A stretch of 41,914 nt of DNA from Gammaproteobacteria bacterium (lineage in GTDB: Bacteria; Pseudomonadota; Gammaproteobacteria; Pseudomonadales; Azotimanducaceae). Position numbers and translations under genes: made by a program. Positions 29,489 through 36,822 of the stretch are shown here, one piece after another. The first letter of the stretch is position 1. Every line of letters starts with the position of its first letter. Location: NCBI GenBank assembly GCA_012961165.1, contig DTZW01000055.1, positions 1-41,914 on the forward strand, read 5' to 3'. A model generated the notes under the pieces. It was not told the origin of the DNA and ran no database searches. It saw nothing but the letters and a program-made list of their open reading frames with translations.

Positions 29489-31213
29489 TTAGTGAAATTC
29501 GCGCTGGATGCCAGCGAATGGTTTGGGTTCGTAGTGCCTCAAGTGGAACGCCATGTTGTCTGCCAATACCTGACGCAAGTCAGATGGCATCACAATCTGT
29601 GAAACCGAACCAAGGCTGAGTGCCTCCCTCGGGTTCATTAGCTCCTTCTCATAACGCTTGCCCAGTTTGGCTTCTTCTGTCGCCAGCCAGCTGGCAGCAT
29701 TCGCCTTTGCGCCTGCTTCCAACTGGACACCTTTGATGCCTTGCGCCTGAAGTGCCACCCTTTCCTTTTCTACTCGCTGTTTCAAACCTCCCCGAAGACC
29801 GCGCAGTTCATCTTTGTAGACGAATTCAACGCCAGGCGGACCCATAACAGCAACCCGGGTGGTTGGCATTGCTATGACCAGATCAGCGCCCGTCGGATAG
29901 TTGTTGTAAGAAGCGTAAGCGCCACCGATGGCATTGCGAACCAGCACCAGAAAGCGAGGCGTTCGCAGGTCAATAATCGCATCAAGCATGGCACGGCCAG
30001 CCTGGACAATACCGCGACTTTCCTGTTCCTTTCCCGGGAGGAAGCCCGTCGTATCTTCCATAAAGACGACGGGGATATTATAGAGGTTGCAGAATCGAAT
30101 AAAACGCGCGTTCTTGTAAGCAGCATCAATATCAATCTGGCCCGAGCCAACCGCTGAATTGTTAGCGACGAATCCAACGACATTGCCACCAAGCCGTCCG
30201 AAGCAGGTGATTGTGTTCCTGGCGCGGTCTGGCTGAATTTCAAAATAGTCACCATGATCGCAGACCTGCTGAATGATAATGCTGACGTCGACGGGCGTGT
30301 TGAAACCTGTGGGCGAGTTGAATGCTTTCTTGAACAGCAGGTCGATGTCCCAGGTCTTTCGGTCGGTGGGATCAGATGTGGGCTGGAAAGGTGCCATTTC
30401 CGCGTTGCCACCCGGCAGATATCGAAGCAACTCCCTGGCGGTCTGCAGTGCAGTGACTTCATCTTCGACAGTGATGTCAGTAACACCGCTTTGAGAATGA
30501 ACACTGGGTCCACCGAGCTCGTCGGCCGTGACGTCTTCACCAAGGACAGATTTTACAACACCAGGGCCAGTCAACCCGAAGAAGGTTTCTTTCGGCTGAA
30601 TCAGGAAACTGCCCTGTCTGGGAAGGTAGGAACCGCCACCAGCATTAAAACCAAACATACACATAATTGAAGGTACGACGCCGCTGATTTTCCTAAGGGC
30701 AGTAAAGGCTTCTGCATAGCCGTCAAGGCCACCGACACCGGCAGGTACAAAGGCACCTGATGAATCGTTCATACCGATAAGCGGTATCTTGTGCTTACCG
30801 GCCAATTCGTAGAGGCGGGCAAGTTTTTTACCATTGGTGGCATCCATCGAACCGGCGCGGATGGTGAAGTCGTGCCCGTAAAGCGCAACGTCTCGGCCTT
30901 CCACCTCAACGACCGCTGTAACCAATGATGCGCCATCAAGATTGGGGCCCCAATTCTGGAACTGAATTTTTGGTGGTTTTGAGGTCAGGACCCTGATTCT
31001 TTCCCACACCGTCATTCGGTTTTTCAGGTGCTGTCGTTGTACATTCTTAAAACCCGCAGAGACAAAGGGTTTTTGCCTAATATTATGGGCTTCCTCCAGG
31101 GTTTCTTCGTAGGGTCCTGGTTGGTAGTCGATCTGACCCGGGGCCGAAAACTCCATCGGCTTGGACTCGGTAAACGGATTCTTAATGATCGGGATCATCT
31201 TATTCTTGGGCAT
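29489..31213 (-). CDS. Propionyl-CoA carboxylase carboxyltransferase (beta) subunit
   Basis: The 574-aa protein has two crotonase-fold domains. [24 protein letters not shown] replaces the usual DSGGARIQEGV loop, then [46 protein letters not shown] and VHSQSGVTD. In the second half [44 protein letters not shown] and [17 protein letters not shown] line the CoA and biotin sites. It is longer and more diverged than LiuB in this window and forms a natural pair with the atypical alpha subunit. It is first in the minus-strand five-gene operon. M1 at 31213 or Met6 at 31198 could start it; neither has a strong ribosome-binding site. Confidence 0.87.
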   Translation of the reverse strand: MPKNKMIPIIKNPFTESKPMEFSAPGQIDYQPGPYEETLEEAHNIRQKPFVSAGFKNVQRQHLKNRMTVWERIRVLTSKPPKIQFQNWGPNLDGASLVTAVVEVEGRDVALYGHDFTIRAGSMDATNGKKLARLYELAGKHKIPLIGMNDSSGAFVPAGVGGLDGYAEAFTALRKISGVVPSIMCMFGFNAGGGSYLPRQGSFLIQPKETFFGLTGPGVVKSVLGEDVTADELGGPSVHSQSGVTDITVEDEVTALQTARELLRYLPGGNAEMAPFQPTSDPTDRKTWDIDLLFKKAFNSPTGFNTPVDVSIIIQQVCDHGDYFEIQPDRARNTITCFGRLGGNVVGFVANNSAVGSGQIDIDAAYKNARFIRFCNLYNIPVVFMEDTTGFLPGKEQESRGIVQAGRAMLDAIIDLRTPRFLVLVRNAIGGAYASYNNYPTGADLVIAMPTTRVAVMGPPGVEFVYKDELRGLRGGLKQRVEKERVALQAQGIKGVQLEAGAKANAASWLATEEAKLGKRYEKELMNPREALSLGSVSQIVMPSDLRQVLADNMAFHLRHYEPKPFAGIQREFH

Positions 31214-31290
31214 AGGCTAATTCAGTTCAGGGCCACGGAAATCGAGGCGATTATATAGATTTCTCAGTATCGCAGCCATAAGGCAGGACG

Positions 31291-31323
31291 ATCACTACAT
31301 TAGTCTCCTTTATAGTGATAAAG
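31291..31323. promoter_or_regulatory. Overlapping inverted repeats between divergent propionyl-CoA operon and SDR gene
   Basis: ATCACTA (31291-31297) and TAGTGAT (31313-31319) form a 7-bp perfect inverted repeat with 15 bp between. CTTTAT-AGTG-ATAAAG (31308-31323) is a second perfect 6-bp repeat sharing its right half. They lie 78 bp from the carboxylase start and 65 bp from the SDR start, where a shared operator would be expected. Confidence 0.45.
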
Positions 31324-31387
31324 ACACCACACAGAGGTTTCGCCTGATATCATAGCGCGCAAATTTATTATCTAGATGGAGTTAACC

Positions 31388-32158
31388 ATGGATATCAACG
31401 GAAAAGTCGCCATCATTACAGGCGGCGCATCAGGACTGGGTTGGGCGACCGCCGAATTGCTGCACAGTATAGGCGCGAAGATTGCTATCTTTGATATGAA
31501 TGACGATCTTGGGCAGCAAAGAGCCACAACGCTGGGTGATGGCGCCGCTTATTTCAACGTGAATGTTGCCGACGAAGCCTCCGTACAGGCTGGTATCACT
31601 GGCGTACAGGAGGCATTTGGGACCGTACATATCTGTTGTAACTACGCAGGTATCGGCACACCGGGTAGAACCGTTGGAAGAGACGGCCCACTGCCGCTCG
31701 ACTGGTTCAAACGAGTTATCGACGTTAACCTGGTTGGAACCTTTAATGTGATTCGACTGGCTGCGGCTGTCATGATCAATAACGAACCCGTTACGGACGA
31801 TGGCTGCCGGGGCGTGATTATTAATACCGCGTCTGTTGCAGCCTATGAAGGACAAATCGGACAGGCAGCCTACAGTGCATCCAAAGGTGGCGTGGTAGCC
31901 ATGACCCTGCCGATTGCGCGGGATCTTGCCAGTATGGGTGTGCGGGTCAACACCATTGCACCGGGCCTGATCAACACACCAATGCTGCAGGGTTTACCCG
32001 AGCCGGCCAAAGAGTCACTGGCCAATACCGTTCTCTTCCCAAGACGGCTGGGTGAACCTCAGGAAATTGCACGCGTTGCAGAAATGTTAATCGAGAATGA
32101 CTATATGAATGGTGAGACCATTCGGATGGATGGCGGTATCAGGATGCAACCAAAGTAG
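31388..32158 (+). CDS. SDR-family dehydrogenase, HSD10/3-hydroxyacyl-CoA dehydrogenase type 2-like
   Basis: This classical short-chain dehydrogenase of 256 aa has TGGASGLG at 11-18, Asp36 closing the NAD site (so NAD rather than NADP), and NYAG at 85-88 in place of NNAG. The catalytic residues are Ser149, Tyr162 and Lys166. The NTIAPGLINTPML stretch and the C-terminal NGETIRMDGGIRM resemble the 17-beta-HSD10 branch, which oxidises 2-methyl-3-hydroxybutyryl-CoA in isoleucine breakdown. That would yield propionyl-CoA for the divergent operon, an attractive but inferred link. GGAG six bases before the ATG at 31388 fixes the start over the upstream ATG at 31376. Confidence 0.86.
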   Translation: MDINGKVAIITGGASGLGWATAELLHSIGAKIAIFDMNDDLGQQRATTLGDGAAYFNVNVADEASVQAGITGVQEAFGTVHICCNYAGIGTPGRTVGRDGPLPLDWFKRVIDVNLVGTFNVIRLAAAVMINNEPVTDDGCRGVIINTASVAAYEGQIGQAAYSASKGGVVAMTLPIARDLASMGVRVNTIAPGLINTPMLQGLPEPAKESLANTVLFPRRLGEPQEIARVAEMLIENDYMNGETIRMDGGIRMQPK

Positions 32159-32180
32159 GCAGCCTTTTAAGCTGCTTATC
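32159..32180 (+). terminator. Hairpin between SDR and malic enzyme genes
   Basis: GCAGC (32159-32163) and GCTGC (32171-32175) pair around CCTTTTAA, one base after the SDR stop, followed by TTATCT. It is a weak terminator candidate in the 55-bp gap between convergent genes. Confidence 0.4.
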
Positions 32181-32213
32181 TCTAACGGCGCCCAGGGTCC
32201 GGGTCAAAGTCCC

Positions 32214-33923
32214 TTATACCGGGACATATTCAGGATAGACTGGCTCCCAGATCATTTCGTCCAGGGCCACCTGAATCTCCAATTCGGTCCTCATCGGCGC
32301 AACGCCCTCTTCCACTGCTCGAAGTGCCACCGCCAGGGCAACCTGGCGTGATACTTCACGCAGACGCACGACCGATGGGTACAGTGACCCTGTTTCCAGC
32401 TCTTCGTCTTTAACCGATTTTGCCAGCGCGATCGCCGCTGCACTGACCATACCATCGGTCACCTGTGTCGAATCCGATGCCAGCGCACCCAGTCCCAGGC
32501 CGGGGAAGATAAAGACGTTGTTTCCCTGACCAATGACATAACTTCGTCCATTGAGCTCTACCGGCTCATAAGGGCTGCCGGTAGCAACCAGAGTCTGGCC
32601 GTTAGACCATTTTAGCAGGTCGGCGGGTACCGCTTCTGACAAACTGGTTGGGTTGGAGAAAGGCAGAATAATCGGTCGCGCTGTATGAGTGAGCATCGAC
32701 GCAACGATTTCCTGGTGAAACGCTCCTGGTGATCCGGACGAACCAATCAAGATCGTGGGCTTGTAGTTATCAACGACAAGCTCAAGGTTTGGATCATTTA
32801 CATCCAGACCGTACTTCTGTGCCAACTCTCTTGGCCAGGCAAGCTTCTGCTTGTAGTGGCCATCTTCAAGTCGATCAGCAATAACCAGACCCTTACTATC
32901 GAGAACAGCAATGGACTCCTTAATTTCCTGGTCAGACAAACCAAGCTGGGAAAGCTCGTCCATAACCTGCAGCGCAATACCGTAGCCGGCTGCCCCGGCA
33001 CCATGTATGACTATGCGCTGGCCCGCCAGCTTCTCACCCTTGACCCGCAGACCCGAGAGCACACCAGCCAGCGCGACTGCGCCAGTCCCCTGGATGTCAT
33101 CGTTAAAAGAAAGAAACCGATTTCGATACTCTTCCAGCAGAATGAGCGCATTATTATTACGAAAGTCCTCCCATTGAATCAGCGCTTTGGGGAAAACCTC
33201 AGCGACGGCTTCCACAAACTCTTCGCACAGCGCGAAGTATTTTTCGCCGGTCAAACGCGAGTGGCGCCAACCCAGGTACAAATCATCATTCAGCAGCTCT
33301 TCGTTATTCGTGCCGACATCCAGGCAAATGGGCAGGGTCTCGGCGGGATGAATACCTGCACCAGCGGTATACAGTGCCAGTTTGCCGACACTGATTGCCA
33401 TACCCCCGGCACCCTGGTCACCGATACCAAGAATGGATTCGCTGTCCGTGATGACAATAAGCCTGATGTCGTCGAAGAAAGGACCGCGGCGTATAATATC
33501 TTTCATCTTTCCTTTGTGATCCGGTGTAATCCACAGGCCCCGGCCACCACGAAATTCGTGACTGAAGCGTTGCGTCGCCTGACCCACGGTCGGCGTATAG
33601 ATGATCGGCATCAGCTCCTGCAGATTGGCGCAAAGCACAGAAAAGAATAGCTGCTCATTTCTGTTCTGCATCGTCACCAGACTGGCATACTTATCCATCG
33701 GCTCCTTAATTCGACGGATAGCAGAGCCCGCGCGCTGCACCTGTTGCTCCAGCGTATTGCTCTCGTGGGGTAACAATCCGGTGAGATGGAAGTCCTCGCG
33801 TTCCTGTGCGCTAAAAGCTGTACCCTTATTCAGTAACGGGTGTCGGATCAGATCACCCCCACGCAGTGGAACTTCCAGGAACAATTTGCCACTGGCGTCT
33901 TTATGTCTCTTTAGGGGTCTCAT
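32214..33923 (-). CDS. maeA: NAD-dependent malic enzyme
   Basis: The 569-aa protein oxidatively decarboxylates malate to pyruvate. It shows MPIIYTPTVGQA with the catalytic Tyr, RGLWITPDHKGKM, VITDSESILGIGDQGAGGMAISVGKLALY, WEDFRNNNALILLEEYR with metal-binding Glu/Asp, FNDDIQGTGAVALAG, and the nucleotide motif GAGAAGYGIA. The length matches E. coli MaeA/SfcA (about 565 aa). The frame is open to 34013, but the family N-terminus begins at the ATG at 33923. Together with the propionate route it would turn C4 acids into pyruvate. Confidence 0.94.
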   Translation of the reverse strand: MRPLKRHKDASGKLFLEVPLRGGDLIRHPLLNKGTAFSAQEREDFHLTGLLPHESNTLEQQVQRAGSAIRRIKEPMDKYASLVTMQNRNEQLFFSVLCANLQELMPIIYTPTVGQATQRFSHEFRGGRGLWITPDHKGKMKDIIRRGPFFDDIRLIVITDSESILGIGDQGAGGMAISVGKLALYTAGAGIHPAETLPICLDVGTNNEELLNDDLYLGWRHSRLTGEKYFALCEEFVEAVAEVFPKALIQWEDFRNNNALILLEEYRNRFLSFNDDIQGTGAVALAGVLSGLRVKGEKLAGQRIVIHGAGAAGYGIALQVMDELSQLGLSDQEIKESIAVLDSKGLVIADRLEDGHYKQKLAWPRELAQKYGLDVNDPNLELVVDNYKPTILIGSSGSPGAFHQEIVASMLTHTARPIILPFSNPTSLSEAVPADLLKWSNGQTLVATGSPYEPVELNGRSYVIGQGNNVFIFPGLGLGALASDSTQVTDGMVSAAAIALAKSVKDEELETGSLYPSVVRLREVSRQVALAVALRAVEEGVAPMRTELEIQVALDEMIWEPVYPEYVPV

Positions 33924-34093
33924 TGAATTTCCAAAGCCAACTGGAATGATTTGACGGCGCAATCCCCCCGGATCACCTAAACCATCCCAAAAATCGAAGC
34001 CGCATGTTACCACAGACTCCCGTATCTTTAAGAGTAGAAAGATCGTTTCGGGGTATCAAAAAAAACAACAGGTTTGTTCACGCCGCCAGGATT

Positions 34094-34135
34094 TTGTAAC
34101 AAGAATCTTGTAACTATAATCTTGTTACAAGGGTC
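34094..34135. repeat. Three 14-bp phased repeats forming an 11-bp inverted repeat
   Basis: TTGTAACAAGAATC, TTGTAACTATAATC and TTGTTACAAGGGTC follow head to tail from 34094. The first and third also form a perfect inverted repeat, TTGTAACAAGA (34094-34104) with TCTTGTTACAA (34120-34130). The element lies 171 bp upstream of the malic enzyme start and 19 bp past the pqqD-like stop, so it is more likely a regulatory site for maeA than part of the RiPP locus. The middle copy contains TATAAT on the plus strand. Confidence 0.6.
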
Positions 34136-34153
34136 GACCCGCCATACTGCTCA

Positions 34154-34429
34154 TCAACCAACCGGCGTGATGAGTCCTTGTGCCTGCAGGTCATTCAAAA
34201 ATTTATCCAGATCCCCAACCAGGGTGTCTTCGTTCGTGTCATATTCGTCGAGCATGGTCGCCACCACGGAGCGCATCGTTTCGCCATCATCGATGAGCTG
34301 CCAGATCCGGGTACCAACTTCGTCAAGCCCGAGATAGTTTTCACTGGCCAGGTCAAGCAATACACTTTCATCGTCGAGCACCTGGCAGATCACCTCGCCG
34401 GATATCGTGAATGTCTGGTTTAAATTCAT
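34154..34429 (-). CDS. PqqD-family protein (RiPP leader-recognition element, lasso B1-like)
   Basis: The 91-aa protein has the PqqD winged-helix fold. FTISGEVICQVLDDESVLLDLASENYLGLDEVGTRIWQLIDDG is the strand-strand and helix pattern, including the hallmark Y-x-L-(N/D)-x-x-(G)-x-x-(I/V)-W segment, then VVATMLDEYDTNEDTLVGDLDKFLNDLQAQGLI. In lasso and other RiPP pathways this domain binds the YxxPxL part of the precursor leader and presents it to the peptidase and cyclase. It is divergent from the cyclase gene with a 169-bp gap. It is a standalone RRE; no B2 peptidase is fused to it or seen nearby. Confidence 0.9.
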   Translation of the reverse strand: MNLNQTFTISGEVICQVLDDESVLLDLASENYLGLDEVGTRIWQLIDDGETMRSVVATMLDEYDTNEDTLVGDLDKFLNDLQAQGLITPVG

Positions 34430-34458
34430 ATTCTCTATTTAGCGATATATATTGCCCG

Positions 34459-34493
34459 ATTATAGCAAACCACGGCCCTGCACGAGCTATAAT
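34459..34493. promoter_or_regulatory. Symmetric ATTATAGC-N19-GCTATAAT element between pqqD-like and cyclase genes
   Basis: ATTATAGC (34459-34466) and GCTATAAT (34486-34493) are perfect inverted copies. Each contains TATAAT pointing away from the centre: toward the PqqD gene on minus and toward the cyclase gene on plus. They may be paired divergent -10 boxes or an operator. No good -35 hexamer stands at the right distance for either, so an activator may be needed. Confidence 0.45.
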
Positions 34494-34598
34494 TTAATCT
34501 ATGCGATCTGCTACCTTCTCATGTTTTACAGCGTCTTACTCTCCCTCACTAGGGCACCAGTACGCGTCTGTCCTTAATTGCCAAAGAGTCTGCAACCT

Positions 34599-36716
34599 AT
34601 GAGCGGCATTGCCGGGATCATCAATTTCGACGGCAAGCCCGTGCCTCACGAAGAGATGATAATTATGACCAGCGCGATGCACTACCGCGCCAGGGACGGC
34701 ACTACTCACTGGCCAGACGAGGCGTCATGCGGCGCGGCTCTTAGTCATTGTCAGTTACATAGCACGCCCGAGTCATTGGCGGAACGGCAACCAGTCAACA
34801 GCGAAGACGGGGCGCTTGTTATGGTCATGGACGGCCGGGTTGATAACTGGGCAGAACTGCGCGAAAGGTTGTTGTCAAAAGGTCGGGTATTGCGCAATCG
34901 GTCAGATGCCGAACTCGTTTTGCAGGCCTACAGGCTCTGGGGACGACAGTGCCTGGATAACATTGATGGTGACTTCGCGCTGGCTATCTGGCACACAGAT
35001 AGTCGCCACCTGTTTTGTGCCCGTGACCCCATCGGTAATAAACCGTTTCATTTCCACTGGAGTGGCACCAGTCTGGTTTTTGCCTCAGACCTGCACGCAG
35101 TACTTGCCGTGCCCGGCGTACCGGAGATAGCCAATGAAGGTGTGCTTGCGGAATACCTTGCCGATGAATGGATATCACGAACCGAGACTCTCTGGCAGGG
35201 GGTTAATAGTCTTGATGCGGCACATTACATGGAAGTGGACGCCCAGGGCCCAAAAACCCGGCAATACTGGTCTCCTGACCTGTTTGCGACGCTCCACTAT
35301 GCAAAAGACAGCGACTACATCGAGCACTATCGTGAGTTATTCACAGACATCGTCAGAAGACAGTCAAGGTCACAAAATCCCATTTCTATCGAGGTCAGCG
35401 GCGGGCTGGACTCTTCCGCCATATTTGCGATGGCAGCTCATCTTGACCATCACGATCAACTGGCTTCACCTGGTCTCACCGGTTATACGCTCAACTTTTC
35501 CGGTGATACCGATGCCGACGAGATCGACTACGCACGGGCGGTGGGCGCTCATCTGGACTTGCCTATCCAGGAAATTGAACCGGCCTACCCGGGCTTCTCC
35601 TCGTATCTCAAACGTGCTGGCATTTATCGCGATCTCCCCGGGGCCCCTAACACTGCAATGTTTGCCAATGAACTGGCGGCTGTGCAGTCGAGTGATAGTC
35701 GCGTCCTGCTGGATGGGAAAGGCGGTGACGAATGGCTGGGGGGGCGATACGGGGTGTACGAAGACGGCCTTGTCGAGAAAGACTGGACTGGCCTGTTCAA
35801 TACAGTTGTCGATGATATCTCTAATGATAGCTTTGCAGGCGGTGTCGGGCGACTCCTTCGCGCCATCGGGGTCATGACTTTACCCCGTGTAGCAGTGGAG
35901 CAGATCAAAAAGATAATTGCTAATAAAGCGGAAACGCCAGCGACTCACCGGTGGCTGGTCCAACGCCTACAGGATGAATTAAAACAGCGCATTGAAAATC
36001 AGCCAACGATAGCTGCGAAAAAAATACGCCTGCCCGGCCAACTGCGTGAGATTTCCCTGCTGCAGGATGCCTTTTATCTCAAGAACCACCAGGTTAGGGA
36101 GCGATACGCTGCCACCTTCGGCATTGAGACCCGACGACCCTACTGGAATAAAGCAATGGTTCAGCTGTCCCTCATGTTACCAAAACGCCTGAAATATCGA
36201 GAAGGATTGGACAAATATGTTCATCGTCAGGCATTGCAAGAATTGCTACCCGAAAAAGTACTCACAAGGACAACAAAAGCCGAATTTTCAGTCACCTTTG
36301 ACTACTATACTAAAAATCTTCGGTCAGCACTGACAGGTGACATCCCGCCAAAACGCCACGCCTGGATACACCAGTCTCAGGTAAACCAGTACTTCGACGT
36401 TTACGACCGCGGCTCGAAGCACGACGACTGCCCTTGGGCTTTGTGGAATTTATTGTTCTGTGATGTTATATTTTCGAACCAATCGCCAGCTACGATGAAT
36501 TGCAACCCAGGTCTTACTTACGGGACAAAACTCGCCATGAACACTGAGGAGAGTCACTCAAGCAAATCAACAGAAAACACAGGAACAACTACCAATGGCA
36601 GAAAGGCTTACAGAAGCCCAACGCTGCAGCTGTTCGGCCGCCTGAGTCACATCACCCACGGGTCAGCAGGGAAAGGTAAGTCTGATGCGGACGGTAAGAG
36701 TGGTTCAAAAAAATAA
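34599..36716 (+). CDS. Lasso-cyclase-type asparagine synthetase homologue fused to a C-terminal RiPP precursor
   Basis: The 705-aa product starts MSGIAGIINFDGK. Residues 1-210 are the glutaminase-like domain, but the catalytic Cys2 of true AsnB is Ser2, so glutamine cannot be hydrolysed, as in lasso cyclases. Residues 240-625 are the ATP-pyrophosphatase domain, with SGGLDSS at 267-273, LDGKGGDEWLGG at 371-382, and RRPYWNKAMVQLSLMLP. The domain ends near WALWNLLFCDVIF (613-625). It should adenylate an Asp/Glu side chain and close a macrolactam. The frame then runs on without a stop through a Ser/Thr/Asn linker into a precursor-like tail (647-705). An upstream TTG at 34578 is a less likely start. 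Tandem stops TAA TAG end the gene. It lies in one direction with the kinase gene. Confidence 0.88.
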   Translation: MSGIAGIINFDGKPVPHEEMIIMTSAMHYRARDGTTHWPDEASCGAALSHCQLHSTPESLAERQPVNSEDGALVMVMDGRVDNWAELRERLLSKGRVLRNRSDAELVLQAYRLWGRQCLDNIDGDFALAIWHTDSRHLFCARDPIGNKPFHFHWSGTSLVFASDLHAVLAVPGVPEIANEGVLAEYLADEWISRTETLWQGVNSLDAAHYMEVDAQGPKTRQYWSPDLFATLHYAKDSDYIEHYRELFTDIVRRQSRSQNPISIEVSGGLDSSAIFAMAAHLDHHDQLASPGLTGYTLNFSGDTDADEIDYARAVGAHLDLPIQEIEPAYPGFSSYLKRAGIYRDLPGAPNTAMFANELAAVQSSDSRVLLDGKGGDEWLGGRYGVYEDGLVEKDWTGLFNTVVDDISNDSFAGGVGRLLRAIGVMTLPRVAVEQIKKIIANKAETPATHRWLVQRLQDELKQRIENQPTIAAKKIRLPGQLREISLLQDAFYLKNHQVRERYAATFGIETRRPYWNKAMVQLSLMLPKRLKYREGLDKYVHRQALQELLPEKVLTRTTKAEFSVTFDYYTKNLRSALTGDIPPKRHAWIHQSQVNQYFDVYDRGSKHDDCPWALWNLLFCDVIFSNQSPATMNCNPGLTYGTKLAMNTEESHSSKSTENTGTTTNGRKAYRSPTLQLFGRLSHITHGSAGKGKSDADGKSGSKK
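36537..36716 (+). other. Embedded lasso-family RiPP precursor (leader + core) at the cyclase C-terminus
   Basis: The last 59 codons, from an in-frame ATG at 36537, read like a stand-alone lasso precursor. A polar N-terminal stretch is followed by the recognition motif YRSPTL (YxxPxL, residues 671-676), G680, then RLSHITH with Thr686 at the -2 position. The predicted core is GSAGKGKSDADGKSGSKK (688-705). Gly at +1 and Asp at +9 (Asp696) fit the nine-residue macrolactam of lasso peptides. The core has four Ser as possible kinase targets and no bulky residue to lock a thread. The ATG at 36537 lacks a good ribosome-binding site (GGGAC 13 bases upstream), so translation as part of the cyclase is the simpler reading, with independent internal initiation possible. 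Confidence 0.75.
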
Positions 36717-36822
36717 TAGTAGCAATCATGATGGGACCGCATCGCCAGTAGTTTTCAAAACGACAGACTATGGCTCGCTTAATATCCAGCCGGCTGACTT
36801 CATGGCGTCACTTACCGGTTGA
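36685..36822 (+). CDS. Small 45-aa ORF bridging precursor end and kinase start
   Basis: In the +1 frame relative to the cyclase, an ATG at 36685 preceded by AAAGG at eight bases opens a 45-codon frame: MRTVRVVQKNNSSNHDGTAS, then PVVFKTTDYGSLNIQPADF and MASLTG. Its TGA (36820-36822) overlaps the TTG start of the kinase gene as TTGA. I do not recognise the peptide. It may be a coupling leader that delivers ribosomes to the kinase start, a second small peptide, or chance. Confidence 0.35.
   Translation: MRTVRVVQKNNSSNHDGTASPVVFKTTDYGSLNIQPADFMASLTG

Noticed and set aside
34094-34130. Intrinsic terminator for the pqqD-like gene
   Set aside because: The 11-bp stem is AT-rich with a 15-nt loop and no T run in the minus direction; the 14-bp phased repeat fits a protein-binding site better.
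35624-35908. 94-codon open frame on minus strand inside the cyclase gene
   Set aside because: It is antisense to conserved cyclase sequence and has no recognisable family signature.
34599-36500. True glutamine-dependent asparagine synthetase (AsnB)
   Set aside because: Residue 2 is Ser instead of the essential Cys, and the neighbours (PqqD-like, precursor tail, HprK-like) are those of a RiPP locus.
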